From Marinobacter sp. F3R11 (GTDB lineage: Bacteria; Pseudomonadota; Gammaproteobacteria; Pseudomonadales; Oleiphilaceae), in NCBI RefSeq assembly GCF_003318275.1, contig NZ_QOCH01000017.1, positions 1 through 64,000 of the forward strand: 64,000 nucleotides of DNA, in the 5' to 3' direction. The position numbers and the translations under genes are program-made. Below are positions 37,740-46,215 of the stretch, piece after piece. Numbering within the stretch: the stretch's first letter is position 1; every line of letters begins with the position of its first letter. The notes under the pieces are model-generated. The model saw nothing but the letters and a program-made list of their open reading frames with translations. It made no database searches and was not told the DNA's origin.

Positions 37740-38673
37740 GGTGGGTTTTACTCCGTTGGAACTTTTTGACAGCTGATTGCCGTTTGTGGCACTTCCAGCG
37801 CTGTCTTAATGCGAAATAGTACTTCAGATAGACCTTGAATTCGCCATCTGGCGGGGGAAGATTTTCCCAAGGCGTAGTGTTTAGGCGTTCTTTGTATTGT
37901 GTTTTGAACGGGTGGAAGCAATAGACCTTCCAGGGCTTTTTCTTGCCCGTAAAATGCACGATCTTTGGGTTCAGAATCGCTTCCTCCATGCTTTCCCGCG
38001 AATAGGAGCCCCCTTCACTATATTTCTTTAAGACTTTGTAGATATCCGACTGTTGATTCCAGCCCGGCATCAGCCGCAACCAGCGACCACGGAGTACGGC
38101 GTTCAGGCTGCACTGGTCGACATACTGGAGTCGGTGTGCATTCTTTCTGGCATAGTCAGTAACTTGTTTATGAATGCTCTCACGCCTCCAGCCATCAAGA
38201 TCAATCAGCAGTACGCCGGAGTTGAAGTATTCTGTGCGCGGAAAGCCAATATCCTTACATGCCCGCGGCGACAGATTCTCAACGGCAGCAACCAGATGAC
38301 CTTTCAGATCCAGTTGCCATAGTTCGTTAAGGTCTCCAAGTACCAGTGTGTCAGCATCGATGTACAGGATTCGTTCAATATCAGTGGGTATGTACTCGGG
38401 CAAATTTATACGCTGGTAGACTGCCTCGCCATACCTTAGGGTCGGCAAGCCCCGGTAAAGCCGGTCATCCGGCTGATAGATCTCAAGGGTGCTTTTGTGT
38501 CGGGCAATGAGATCCTGAAGCTTGTTTATGCTCTCAGGCGAAATGCTGCAGTTAATCAGGTGAAATGTAATCGGTGTATCCACAGTGGAGGACAGTGCCG
38601 AGAGCATCATTACTGCAACGTAAGGCGCGTAATTTTCGTCACAGCAGGCGGCAACATGGATTCGGCGGTTCAT
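37729..38673 (-). CDS. Glycosyltransferase family 8 (LPS core), copy 2
   Basis: 314 aa, same architecture as its neighbour. VAACCDENYAPYVAVMMLSA, the DxD in ILYIDADTLVLGDLNELW, YFNSGVLLIDLDGWRRE, YVDQCSLNAVL and HFTGKKKPWK are visible. It probably adds a hexose to the LPS core. Its ATG overlaps the ligase stop by 4 nt. The pair likely arose by tandem duplication. Confidence 0.9.
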   Translation of the reverse strand: MNRRIHVAACCDENYAPYVAVMMLSALSSTVDTPITFHLINCSISPESINKLQDLIARHKSTLEIYQPDDRLYRGLPTLRYGEAVYQRINLPEYIPTDIERILYIDADTLVLGDLNELWQLDLKGHLVAAVENLSPRACKDIGFPRTEYFNSGVLLIDLDGWRRESIHKQVTDYARKNAHRLQYVDQCSLNAVLRGRWLRLMPGWNQQSDIYKVLKKYSEGGSYSRESMEEAILNPKIVHFTGKKKPWKVYCFHPFKTQYKERLNTTPWENLPPPDGEFKVYLKYYFALRQRWKCHKRQSAVKKFQRSKTHHDT

Positions 38674-40037
38674 GGGCTCGCTTCCTCATCATGTGATTGG
38701 ATACAGAAAGAGTATATGAACCCACCTGTGACGGCATTGATATAATGCCCTGTTGTGTAAAGGGCATATGACTCGAACAGGTTTATGGTAATCCAGAACC
38801 CGAAAAAGCTGACCGCAAAAATGAAAACATCATTGGGCATCTGACCTTTTCTGTGGGCTACAAATGTTGCTATGCCCAGCCAGACGATCATGGCCAGCAA
38901 AATGGCTGTTCCCACCAACCCGTTCGCAATAAGGCTCTCGATAAATGAGTTGTGGAGGTGGCCAAAGCGTTTCTTGAACGAATCGGAAAAAAACTCGGAT
39001 TCATCAATCAGGTCATCAACGCTTCCCGGGCCCCAGCCCATCAGAGGGCGTTCTTTTAGCCATTCCAGAGCGACTCGCCAGGAAAACAGTCGAACACCAT
39101 GACTACTGACAGGGTTGGTAGTGTGGTCCTGAAGCGTGATGTAAGGGGCCAGGGCGAAATCGTGGTTGCTAAACGTAGTTTTGATCCGTTCTGGCGCATT
39201 GAGGCCGGAAAGTCCTGCCCCAAACAAGATGAGTAGTGTCAGAAAAAAAATGGCTTTTCTGCTCTTCTGGCCATGAGTCCTGTGTCTGTTTTTTCGTACA
39301 AGGCTGCCGGCTACAGCCAGGGCAAGGATGCTTGCAATGAGAATGCCCAGCCATGCAGCCCGAGTCTGGGCGCTTATAAACACAAATGTGAGGACAGCAA
39401 ACGTGAGGACGACAAGAGGTATCGCTACGCGGTGCCAGCGTGATGAGTGATTTGTGACAATACGGACTGTGAAACAAGAGAGGCCTATAAGGGCTGCGCC
39501 GCAGAACATTGCTGTGTGCTGGGCATTGTGAATGCCAAAGTCCGTCCGTTTTCCTGCCCAGGCCTGGGTCCAGTAGCCAGTACCGATAGTTGTCAGGAAG
39601 TAGGTAGCAAGCCCGAGTGCGCTCAATAGTAGAAGGTGCCATCGATAAGGGCGTGCAATCACTCCCATACCAAGCGCGACGAGGAATACCATTATCGGCT
39701 TCAGGAAATACCGTGTTTCACGAGTTCCCGGCTCAATGTCCGACGGTAGGCTGCTGGAATACCATAACCTTGCGAGAGCAAGGAATCCCAGCATTATCGT
39801 GCATGCCAGAAACAGCGGATCATGGATGACCAGGGATCTGAGCCCTGTTTTTCTGCCTGAAACGAAGGCCAGCCAGACAAAGGCCAGAATCATTGCGCTC
39901 TCGGCCCCTCGATACGCCGTGAGGGCGGGGAGGTAGAAGAAAATATAGGTCGCAAGAGCCGCGATAAATAGCTTTTCAGCGGTGCTTTTAAGGGACAGCC
40001 AGGACACGAATGTTGAGAATTGTGGGAAGCAGGTCAT
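38670..40037 (-). CDS. O-antigen ligase family membrane protein (WaaL-like)
   Basis: Polytopic inner-membrane protein of 455 aa with about 11-12 hydrophobic segments and a Wzy_C domain. The large periplasmic loop between late segments contains SSHGVRLFSWRVALEWLKER, PLMGWGPGSVDDL and the conserved HNSFIESLIANGLVG. Ligases join undecaprenyl-linked glycan to lipid A-core in the periplasm; polymerases share the fold. ATG 40037 overlaps the preceding gene's stop (ATGA). A second ligase-like module is at 53037-55064. Confidence 0.85.
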   Translation of the reverse strand: MTCFPQFSTFVSWLSLKSTAEKLFIAALATYIFFYLPALTAYRGAESAMILAFVWLAFVSGRKTGLRSLVIHDPLFLACTIMLGFLALARLWYSSSLPSDIEPGTRETRYFLKPIMVFLVALGMGVIARPYRWHLLLLSALGLATYFLTTIGTGYWTQAWAGKRTDFGIHNAQHTAMFCGAALIGLSCFTVRIVTNHSSRWHRVAIPLVVLTFAVLTFVFISAQTRAAWLGILIASILALAVAGSLVRKNRHRTHGQKSRKAIFFLTLLILFGAGLSGLNAPERIKTTFSNHDFALAPYITLQDHTTNPVSSHGVRLFSWRVALEWLKERPLMGWGPGSVDDLIDESEFFSDSFKKRFGHLHNSFIESLIANGLVGTAILLAMIVWLGIATFVAHRKGQMPNDVFIFAVSFFGFWITINLFESYALYTTGHYINAVTGGFIYSFCIQSHDEEASP

Positions 40038-41080
40038 TGGATGGTTTCGTTGCTTCGCTGTGCTATCCACTCATCAAGCTTCGCACAGACTTCATCCACC
40101 GGGATCAAATCCATGGCGCCTTCAAATTCAGCTTTTGCTCCCCAACGGGCCGACTCAATAGTCTTTCCGGTATACATCTCCAATGCTTCACCGTAATGAT
40201 TAACGCACCATTGTAATGAGTTGTAGGGGCCGGAACGATAGGGGTTGCTCGCAGCGTAAAGGCCAATAACGTCAGTGCCCATTGCGCTGGCAATGTGGGC
40301 TGGTCCGGTATCCGGAGCAACCACAAGGTCAGCTTCGGCCATTAATGCTGTCAATTGTTTGAGGGTATCTTTACCACAGATATTAACAGCAGATTCCTGC
40401 ATTTGATCTGCAATGGAATTGCAAAAATCTATTTCAAAAGTGGCAGGACTGCCAACCAGGATGACGTTCATTTCATGTTCCCTGATTGCATAGTCGGCCA
40501 GAAGTGCGTAGCGGTGAGGTGACCAGTTGCGGAGTATATGGCTGGCGCATGGGCTGATGATCAGATTCCTCCGATCCTGTCGCAAATAAATCGAGGCGAA
40601 ATTCCGATCGGATTGAGAAACCGGTATTAGCCATTTTGCCGGCGCGGGTTTCAGGCCCAATGGCGTCAGAAAACTCGCAAGACAGTCCCGGACATGCTGC
40701 TGGCTGGCGGCGGGAATCCGTCGGTTGATAAACAATCCGTGCAGGTCCTTGCTTCGCGCTTGGTCGTACCCTACCCGGATTTTTGCACGGATACATGCAG
40801 AAACGAGGTTTGCCCTGAGTGCGACCTGCATGTGTAGTAGTGCATCAAATTTGCGCCCTCTGATCGTTTTCCAGAGGTCAACGTAGCCACGCCAGCCACT
40901 TTTTTTGTCGAAGACTATGAATTCGACGCCGGGAAGGTCGCCGATCAATCGTGATTCAATTTTACCGATAACCCAGGTGATTTGGATGCCCGGACACTGC
41001 TCCTGAAGACTGAGAACAACAGGCACGACATGGGTGACATCACCTATCGCAGACAGGCGAAGAATGCAGACTGATTTCAT
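40034..41080 (-). CDS. Glycosyltransferase family 9 (heptosyltransferase-like)
   Basis: ADP-heptose transferase type GT-B enzyme of 348 aa, for LPS inner core assembly at the cytosolic face. The N-terminal MKSVCILRLSAIGDVTHVVP and C-terminal VAPDTGPAHIASAMGTDVIGLY (the conserved D-x-G-P-x-H motif) are clear. ATG 41080 is preferred over the TTG one codon earlier. WaaC versus WaaF identity cannot be settled, so no symbol is given. It heads the minus-strand operon with the ligase and the two GT8 genes. Confidence 0.88.
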   Translation of the reverse strand: MKSVCILRLSAIGDVTHVVPVVLSLQEQCPGIQITWVIGKIESRLIGDLPGVEFIVFDKKSGWRGYVDLWKTIRGRKFDALLHMQVALRANLVSACIRAKIRVGYDQARSKDLHGLFINRRIPAASQQHVRDCLASFLTPLGLKPAPAKWLIPVSQSDRNFASIYLRQDRRNLIISPCASHILRNWSPHRYALLADYAIREHEMNVILVGSPATFEIDFCNSIADQMQESAVNICGKDTLKQLTALMAEADLVVAPDTGPAHIASAMGTDVIGLYAASNPYRSGPYNSLQWCVNHYGEALEMYTGKTIESARWGAKAEFEGAMDLIPVDEVCAKLDEWIAQRSNETIQ

Positions 41081-41243
41081 CAAACCGAAGTCCTTTGGGG
41101 TTTCATTAAATCCTTATGGCCTTCCATGGAGCTTTGCTCGCGATCATTGATAAACTTTGGAGTATTCTAACTGACTCAGCGGAAATCGTCTCAGATCGTT
41201 CGGGACGGTTGAACGCCATTTCATTCATATGAAGAGAGTTGTG

Positions 41244-41972
41244 ATGGCAGAGGGTGTGTATATTTCGCGAAAACGTGACTTTGTATCTATAGCCCGTGAG
41301 GACTATGGTGCCGCTGTCACTCCGGAGTGGTTTGATCCGGATGCCTGGGGTGCCGCGGCGAAGCCAGTCACCAGCGGCGGTCGCGGAGGGGCATGGTTCG
41401 TAGAGACGGAGGACATGTCGGCAGTATTGCGAAAGTATCTGCGCGGCGGCTTTGTTGCAAGATTTTCTGAGTCCAATTATCTCTATCTTGGCGAAAAGCG
41501 GGTTCGTTCTTTTGCGGAATTCCGGCTCCTGTTAAAAATGCATGACGAGGGATTTCCTGTTCCCCGGCCTATTGCAGCAAGTTACAGGAAGACAGCTATA
41601 GCCTGTTATCAGGGCGTGATTCTTATTGAGCGGTTGAAGAATTCCGCGCCCTTGGCGGACAGTATTGGAGACCTGTCCCTGAATCGTTGGCGGGCGCTTG
41701 GTGAGACACTTCGCCGCTTTCATGATGCGGGTATATGTCATGCCGATTTGAACTGTTTTAATATTCTGGTCCGGGATGAAGGCTTTTATCTGATCGATTT
41801 TGATAAAGGCGAGGTTAAGAAAAAATCAACGCGGGCCGCTCCCTGGAAAGCGGCAAATCTGGCGCGACTTCGTCGTTCGCTGGAACGCCTGAATTGGCCC
41901 CAGGAAGGTGCAGGGGATCTTCAGGGGCGGTGGCTTGGACTGGAAGAAGGTTACCAGGGCAAGACCGGATGA
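41244..41972 (+). CDS. kdkA: Kdo kinase (WaaP/KdkA family)
   Basis: Kinase that phosphorylates the Kdo residue of lipid A-core. It has 242 aa from ATG 41244 (SD AGAGAG), near the family's usual 235-250. Protein-kinase-like landmarks are LRKYLRGGFVARFSESNYLY (with the ATP-site Lys), the catalytic loop CHADLNCFNILV (His166, Asp168) and the metal-binding YLIDFDKGEV. Kdo phosphorylation is typical when the core has a single Kdo. Its 3' end overlaps the convergent HAD gene by 22 bp. Confidence 0.9.
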   Translation: MAEGVYISRKRDFVSIAREDYGAAVTPEWFDPDAWGAAAKPVTSGGRGGAWFVETEDMSAVLRKYLRGGFVARFSESNYLYLGEKRVRSFAEFRLLLKMHDEGFPVPRPIAASYRKTAIACYQGVILIERLKNSAPLADSIGDLSLNRWRALGETLRRFHDAGICHADLNCFNILVRDEGFYLIDFDKGEVKKKSTRAAPWKAANLARLRRSLERLNWPQEGAGDLQGRWLGLEEGYQGKTG

Positions 41973-42598
41973 GTGGTTATGTTGTTTAGGCGACAGTAGT
42001 CCGGCCACTGTCTGAACTCTGTCCATTGGCTGATAAAAACAAAGTCGAGATCTGCATTCCGGGCAGCCTCATGATCGTACCGGCTATCGCCAAGGAAGAG
42101 TGCTGGTTTGAGAATGTTTCCGCAGGATATCTCCCGGGCAAGGATCTGATCTTTACTGTCCGGACTGCCAAATATTCCTCCTTCAAAAAAGGGCAAGAGT
42201 TGCCGTTTCTCAAAAACATCCCTTAGCTCTTCCTGATCACTGCCGGAGACGATCAGCCAGCGGCAATCGGGCATTGATTCCTTTAGCTGGCTCAGGCCAG
42301 GAACAAGGTCGCACGACAATAGTCCCTCGAAGACCTGCTTCGCATAGTCTGCGAGGAGCTCGTCGCGGGAAGGTCCTCTGGTCCCTTCGGGAACCAGATG
42401 ACTGAGAAAATAATCAAACTTGCGATACCTGGAAATGCCCCCATTGTTGCGGTGATAGTTCACGAGTTCACGCGCAAGGTCCTCGCCATAAGGCAGAGCT
42501 GCTTTGAAGAATGCGTCAGTCTTGAGACGGTTGGAGTCCAGAACGACCCCGTCACAGTCAAAAACCAAGGTGCGGTATTCCGATTTTTCACGAATCAC
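41951..42598 (-). CDS. HAD-superfamily phosphatase
   Basis: 215-aa HAD hydrolase of the IA/phosphoglycolate-phosphatase type. Motif I is LVFDCDGVVLDSN (nucleophile and acid/base Asp), motif II Ser is in WLIVSGSD, motif III Lys is in SPDSKDQIL and motif IV is LFLGDSRYDHEAA. It starts with GTG overlapping the cytidylyltransferase stop (GTGA), so they are coupled. By position it may dephosphorylate a sugar-acid phosphate, as KdsC does for Kdo-8-phosphate, although it is not of the KdsC (C0) type. Confidence 0.85.
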   Translation of the reverse strand: MIREKSEYRTLVFDCDGVVLDSNRLKTDAFFKAALPYGEDLARELVNYHRNNGGISRYRKFDYFLSHLVPEGTRGPSRDELLADYAKQVFEGLLSCDLVPGLSQLKESMPDCRWLIVSGSDQEELRDVFEKRQLLPFFEGGIFGSPDSKDQILAREISCGNILKPALFLGDSRYDHEAARNADLDFVFISQWTEFRQWPDYCRLNNITTHPVLPW

Positions 42599-43332
42599 GA
42601 TGACCGTTCCCTCAGTACAGCCTCGACGCCGGGTACATCTTCCGGAACGTCGACGGCCAGACTGCCCGGGCGGGTTTCTATCATCTTTATTGGCACTCCA
42701 AGTTCGAGAAAGCGCAGGATTTCTATGTCTTCAGATTTTTCCAGCAGACTTTTTCGCCCAAAACGTTTGAATGCTGCCAGCTGGGGTTTACTGAATCCGT
42801 AAATGCACACCTGTTTTTTGTAGGCTTGAGGTGCATTCTTTGAATCTTTGAAACCGGGCAGGGCCATCCGGGATATGTAAATGAGCTGGTTGTTCTCAGT
42901 GGTAATGACCTTCGGGATATTAACGCTGTGAACATCTTCCTGCCCGGATATCCAGCTAAACCCGTTTATAACCGAACCCATGTCAGCCAGTTTAGCGTCT
43001 CGGATTCTCAGGATATCTTCTGGCATAACCAATGGTTCATCGCCCTGCACATTGATAAATACGTCCGCATCGATCTGTTCCGCCGCTTCGGCAAGCCGGT
43101 CGGTTCCAGTTAATGCTTCCGGACTGGTCATCACAGTCTGAAAGCCGGCCGCATTCACGACATCAGCAATACGGTGGTCATCTGTGGCCACGTACACGTG
43201 TTCAGCACCGACAGCCTGTGCTGAAAGCTCCGCAACCCAGATAACCATTGGTTTGCCGATGAGGTTGACGAGAGGTTTTCCAGGGTATCTGGAGGACGCA
43301 TAGCGAGCTGGGATCAGTACGACGCTTCTCAT
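42595..43332 (-). CDS. KdsB-like cytidylyltransferase
   Basis: CMP-sugar-acid synthetase, 245 aa from ATG 43332. It keeps the KdsB core RSVVLIPARYASSRYPGKPL, MTSPEALTGTDRLAEAA and VFINVQGDEPLVMPEDI. The C-terminal half (LPGFKDSKNAPQAYKKQVCI and following) departs from standard CMP-Kdo synthetase. It may use Kdo or another ulosonate. It lies 7 nt after the aldolase stop and is coupled to the HAD gene. A longer in-frame start at 43431 lies within the aldolase gene and is rejected. Confidence 0.85.
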   Translation of the reverse strand: MRSVVLIPARYASSRYPGKPLVNLIGKPMVIWVAELSAQAVGAEHVYVATDDHRIADVVNAAGFQTVMTSPEALTGTDRLAEAAEQIDADVFINVQGDEPLVMPEDILRIRDAKLADMGSVINGFSWISGQEDVHSVNIPKVITTENNQLIYISRMALPGFKDSKNAPQAYKKQVCIYGFSKPQLAAFKRFGRKSLLEKSEDIEILRFLELGVPIKMIETRPGSLAVDVPEDVPGVEAVLRERSS

Positions 43333-43339
43333 ATAGACC

Positions 43340-44938
43340 TCAGAGTGAGTAGATAGACTGGATGGGGAGTCGATAGCGCGTCGGAGTGACCGCGAGTAGT
43401 GGTGCTGCCCCACCGGCGCTGTAGTACGCATTAATGATCTGATTCATCTCGATGGATCTCGGGTCGTCGGCGCCATAGCCATCAAACCCGGCCATGAGAA
43501 TCTGCGAGGCACCACCGCTGGCAATTGCGGCAAGTGCATAAGCTGCAACCAGAGATGAGGGTGCGGTGCAGCTTTCTGGGGAAAACCTGAAGGTGTCAGC
43601 CTCTACGCTGAGTCCGTAGTCCAACAAGGGCTTGTCGCCCAGAGCCTGCTTTACCTCAGCAGGTAACATGGATGCAGGAGTGATCAGGGGTTGCGGAAGG
43701 CGAGCGTGCTCACCGCAGTCCGCAAGCAGGCGCACAGGATGGCAGGCGACCCTGACATCAATCAGTGCTGCTGAAATATCCTGCTGTGTGTTTAGTGCCG
43801 CAACAACCGGTTGGTAGCGTTCAATATAACTCTCAAGTGCCATGCTATAGTGCTTAACGCTCGGTCCGGTTCCAAGCAATAAAACGGTTTTTCCTTTGAA
43901 AAGCTCGGCGGGGTTCCAGGTCCCCGTTGTTTCGCTCTTATAAAAATGCCGAGCAGCATCGAGCGTGTCGAGACTGAACTTTTTACCTCCTTCGACTCTC
44001 AGATGGTCGATTACTGCAAGCAGGTCTTCTTCTGTGTATCTTGAGTCTGCCAGCATGGACTGGATATATGTGGGGTGAATCCCGTACTTTCCTGCCAGAT
44101 AATAATAGGGATTCGTACCCCATCCGTAATGCTCCTTCATTGGCTGAAAGTGGCTGCGGATCAGTGCGAGAAGTGATATCAGGTTTGGCTGTTCTGGCAA
44201 ATCGTCAGCGACTGCAATGAGAAGCTCTTCCATTTTGGCATTGCCAGGGCCCCTGCCCATCCCGGTCACGGTGGCATCAATCCAGGTTGCACCTGCCTCT
44301 GCTGCAGCAAGAGCATTTTGCAGTGCACGCCCCTGATTATCGTGGGTGTGAATCCCTATGGCTCCCTGCCATCCGTCTTTGACTGACTCGACCAGGTTAC
44401 GGGAATCAGCAGGGCTCATACTGCCCAGACTGTCGGCAACATAGAGCACGTCAATCGGGTAATTATTTGCCTGCTGGACCAGTTGCTTGATCTCATCGTG
44501 CGTTTTATCAGCAACCTGCATGAGATTATATCCGACCTGATAGCCTTTTTTCTGCAACCACTGTGAGACGGGCAGCACCTGTTCAAATTCATGGGCATGG
44601 CAGGCGATTCTTACAAGATCGACCGGGGAATTGCTGGCACTACCAGGGAATAGAACAGTTAGATTTTTCAGGCGCAGGTCCGGTGATACCAGCTCACTGG
44701 CATTTACCATGACGCTGACCTTCAGGCCTGACGGGATGTTCAGAGAGCTAAGGAATTCGTCGGAGCTATAGGCAAATGCCCCTTTGAATCCATTGGTATT
44801 CAGAGAGCGAAAGCCCAGCTCAACGACATCGACTCTTGCGGCCTGCATGGCTTCCAGGTACGCCTGAACCAAGGGGATATCGAAGTCCCAGGCATTGTAG
44901 TAACCACCGTCTCTTAATGTGCAATCGAGAAGGATCAT
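43340..44938 (-). CDS. HMGL-type aldolase fused to Rossmann-like C-terminal domain
   Basis: 532-aa two-domain protein. The TIM-barrel part (1-335) resembles DmpG 4-hydroxy-2-oxovalerate aldolase. It has LLDCTLRDGG (Arg9, Asp10), the metal-ligand pair HTH (His197, His199) and GMGRGPGNAKMEEL. Such enzymes join or split pyruvate and an aldehyde. The second part (about 345-532) has LLLGTGPS (353-360) and QILMAGFDGYGADD, resembling DUF115/MptE-like proteins of flagellin glycosylation loci. Operon with KdsB-like and HAD genes. Substrates are unknown. Confidence 0.8.
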   Translation of the reverse strand: MILLDCTLRDGGYYNAWDFDIPLVQAYLEAMQAARVDVVELGFRSLNTNGFKGAFAYSSDEFLSSLNIPSGLKVSVMVNASELVSPDLRLKNLTVLFPGSASNSPVDLVRIACHAHEFEQVLPVSQWLQKKGYQVGYNLMQVADKTHDEIKQLVQQANNYPIDVLYVADSLGSMSPADSRNLVESVKDGWQGAIGIHTHDNQGRALQNALAAAEAGATWIDATVTGMGRGPGNAKMEELLIAVADDLPEQPNLISLLALIRSHFQPMKEHYGWGTNPYYYLAGKYGIHPTYIQSMLADSRYTEEDLLAVIDHLRVEGGKKFSLDTLDAARHFYKSETTGTWNPAELFKGKTVLLLGTGPSVKHYSMALESYIERYQPVVAALNTQQDISAALIDVRVACHPVRLLADCGEHARLPQPLITPASMLPAEVKQALGDKPLLDYGLSVEADTFRFSPESCTAPSSLVAAYALAAIASGGASQILMAGFDGYGADDPRSIEMNQIINAYYSAGGAAPLLAVTPTRYRLPIQSIYSL

Positions 44939-45096
44939 TTATTATTCCCAGACGTTGGTTGGTTTCTGGCATCGAGGCCATGAACGGTTGTTCAGCGACT
45001 TTCTTTTTGCCAGGCAGTAGACTGTGCCATCAGAGGATACTATGTCGTAATAGTACTGCAATACGGCGTCACAAAAGAGAGTAGAAGGAATCGGGT

Positions 45097-46215
45097 TTGA
45101 TTGAAATACAGTCTCCAGAAAAGCTCCCCGGAATTCTTTGTTTGACTGACAAGTGTGACAGGCCGGAGAGCGAGCTGTTTATCGGCTTGAGAAATGAAGG
45201 GTTCCCACTGGACGTCATGGCTAACCCGGATGGTGCGAACTTTGAGCGGTTGAGTAACGCCGGTTTGATTGTTGGCCGAATTGCCCTGAAAAATCGCTTT
45301 GATAAGGAAGGTACTGCGGCTATTCGCAAAGTGCTGGAGACGGGAGCCTACGATGTTGTGCATGTTTTCAATCCGCGCGCTCTTGCTTGTGCATTGAGGG
45401 CGAGTCGTGGAATGTCGATAAAAATAGTGGCTTATCGGGGCATTATTGGCAACATCAGCTACCTCAATCCGGAATCCTGGATTACCTTTCTCCATCCCAG
45501 GGTCGATTGTATCGTGTGTGTGGCGGAGGCCATCCGGAGGTATCTTGCGGGATTGCACTTTCTATGGCTGCATTTGCCTCCCTCCAAGCTGAAAACGGTT
45601 TACAAGGGGCATGACCTGGAATGGTATCGCGATACTCCTGCCGACCTGCAAGAATTTGGTATTCCGGAGGGCGCATTTACCATCTGCTGCACAGGAAGGG
45701 ATGTGCCAAGAAAGGGGTTTGACGTGCTTGTCGAATCTCTGGCGCTATTGCCACCGGATGTTATTGTTCATCTGCTATTGGTGGGGGATCTGGACCGTAA
45801 CGAGTCACTTCGTCAACAGGTGCAGGCAATGCCTCACCCTGAACGGGTGCACTTCACCGGATTCAGGAAGGATGCTCCTGCGCTTGCGGCGGCCAGTGAT
45901 GTTTTTGTGTTGCCTTCCAAGGAACGCGAAGGCTTGCCCCGCGCGGTCATTGAGGCCATGTCATACGGCGTTACTCCTGTTGTAACGGATGTTGGCGGTA
46001 TGCCTGAGCTCGTTGAGCATGGTGTAAGCGGACTGGTGGTGCCGCCGAATGATGCTCAGTCGCTTAGTGATGCACTATTGAAGCTATACCGCGACAGGGA
46101 ACTTCTGGAACGGATGGGGGGTAATGCTCGCCGGCGGATAGAAACGGATTTCCATACCTCCCAGACTGTGCAGCAGATGGGTAACATTTATTGTGAGTTA
46201 ACGGGTCAGAACTGA
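45097..46215 (+). CDS. Glycosyltransferase family 4
   Basis: Retaining GT-B transferase of 372 aa. The acceptor domain includes YDVVHVFNPRALACALRASR. The donor domain includes CCTGRDVPRKGFDVLVESLA, HFTGFRKDAPALAAASDVFV and the E-x7-E motif in KEREGLPRAVIEAMSYGVTP. TTG is the likely start, because AAGGA lies 7 nt before it and no in-frame ATG fits. First gene of the long plus-strand operon, divergent from the aldolase operon. Confidence 0.88.
   Translation: MIEIQSPEKLPGILCLTDKCDRPESELFIGLRNEGFPLDVMANPDGANFERLSNAGLIVGRIALKNRFDKEGTAAIRKVLETGAYDVVHVFNPRALACALRASRGMSIKIVAYRGIIGNISYLNPESWITFLHPRVDCIVCVAEAIRRYLAGLHFLWLHLPPSKLKTVYKGHDLEWYRDTPADLQEFGIPEGAFTICCTGRDVPRKGFDVLVESLALLPPDVIVHLLLVGDLDRNESLRQQVQAMPHPERVHFTGFRKDAPALAAASDVFVLPSKEREGLPRAVIEAMSYGVTPVVTDVGGMPELVEHGVSGLVVPPNDAQSLSDALLKLYRDRELLERMGGNARRRIETDFHTSQTVQQMGNIYCELTGQN

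Noticed and set aside
44939..45096. JUMPstart/ops element before the plus-strand glycan operon
   Set aside because: No GGCGGTAG-type ops sequence is found in the 158-bp divergent region, and no clear sigma-70 promoter either.
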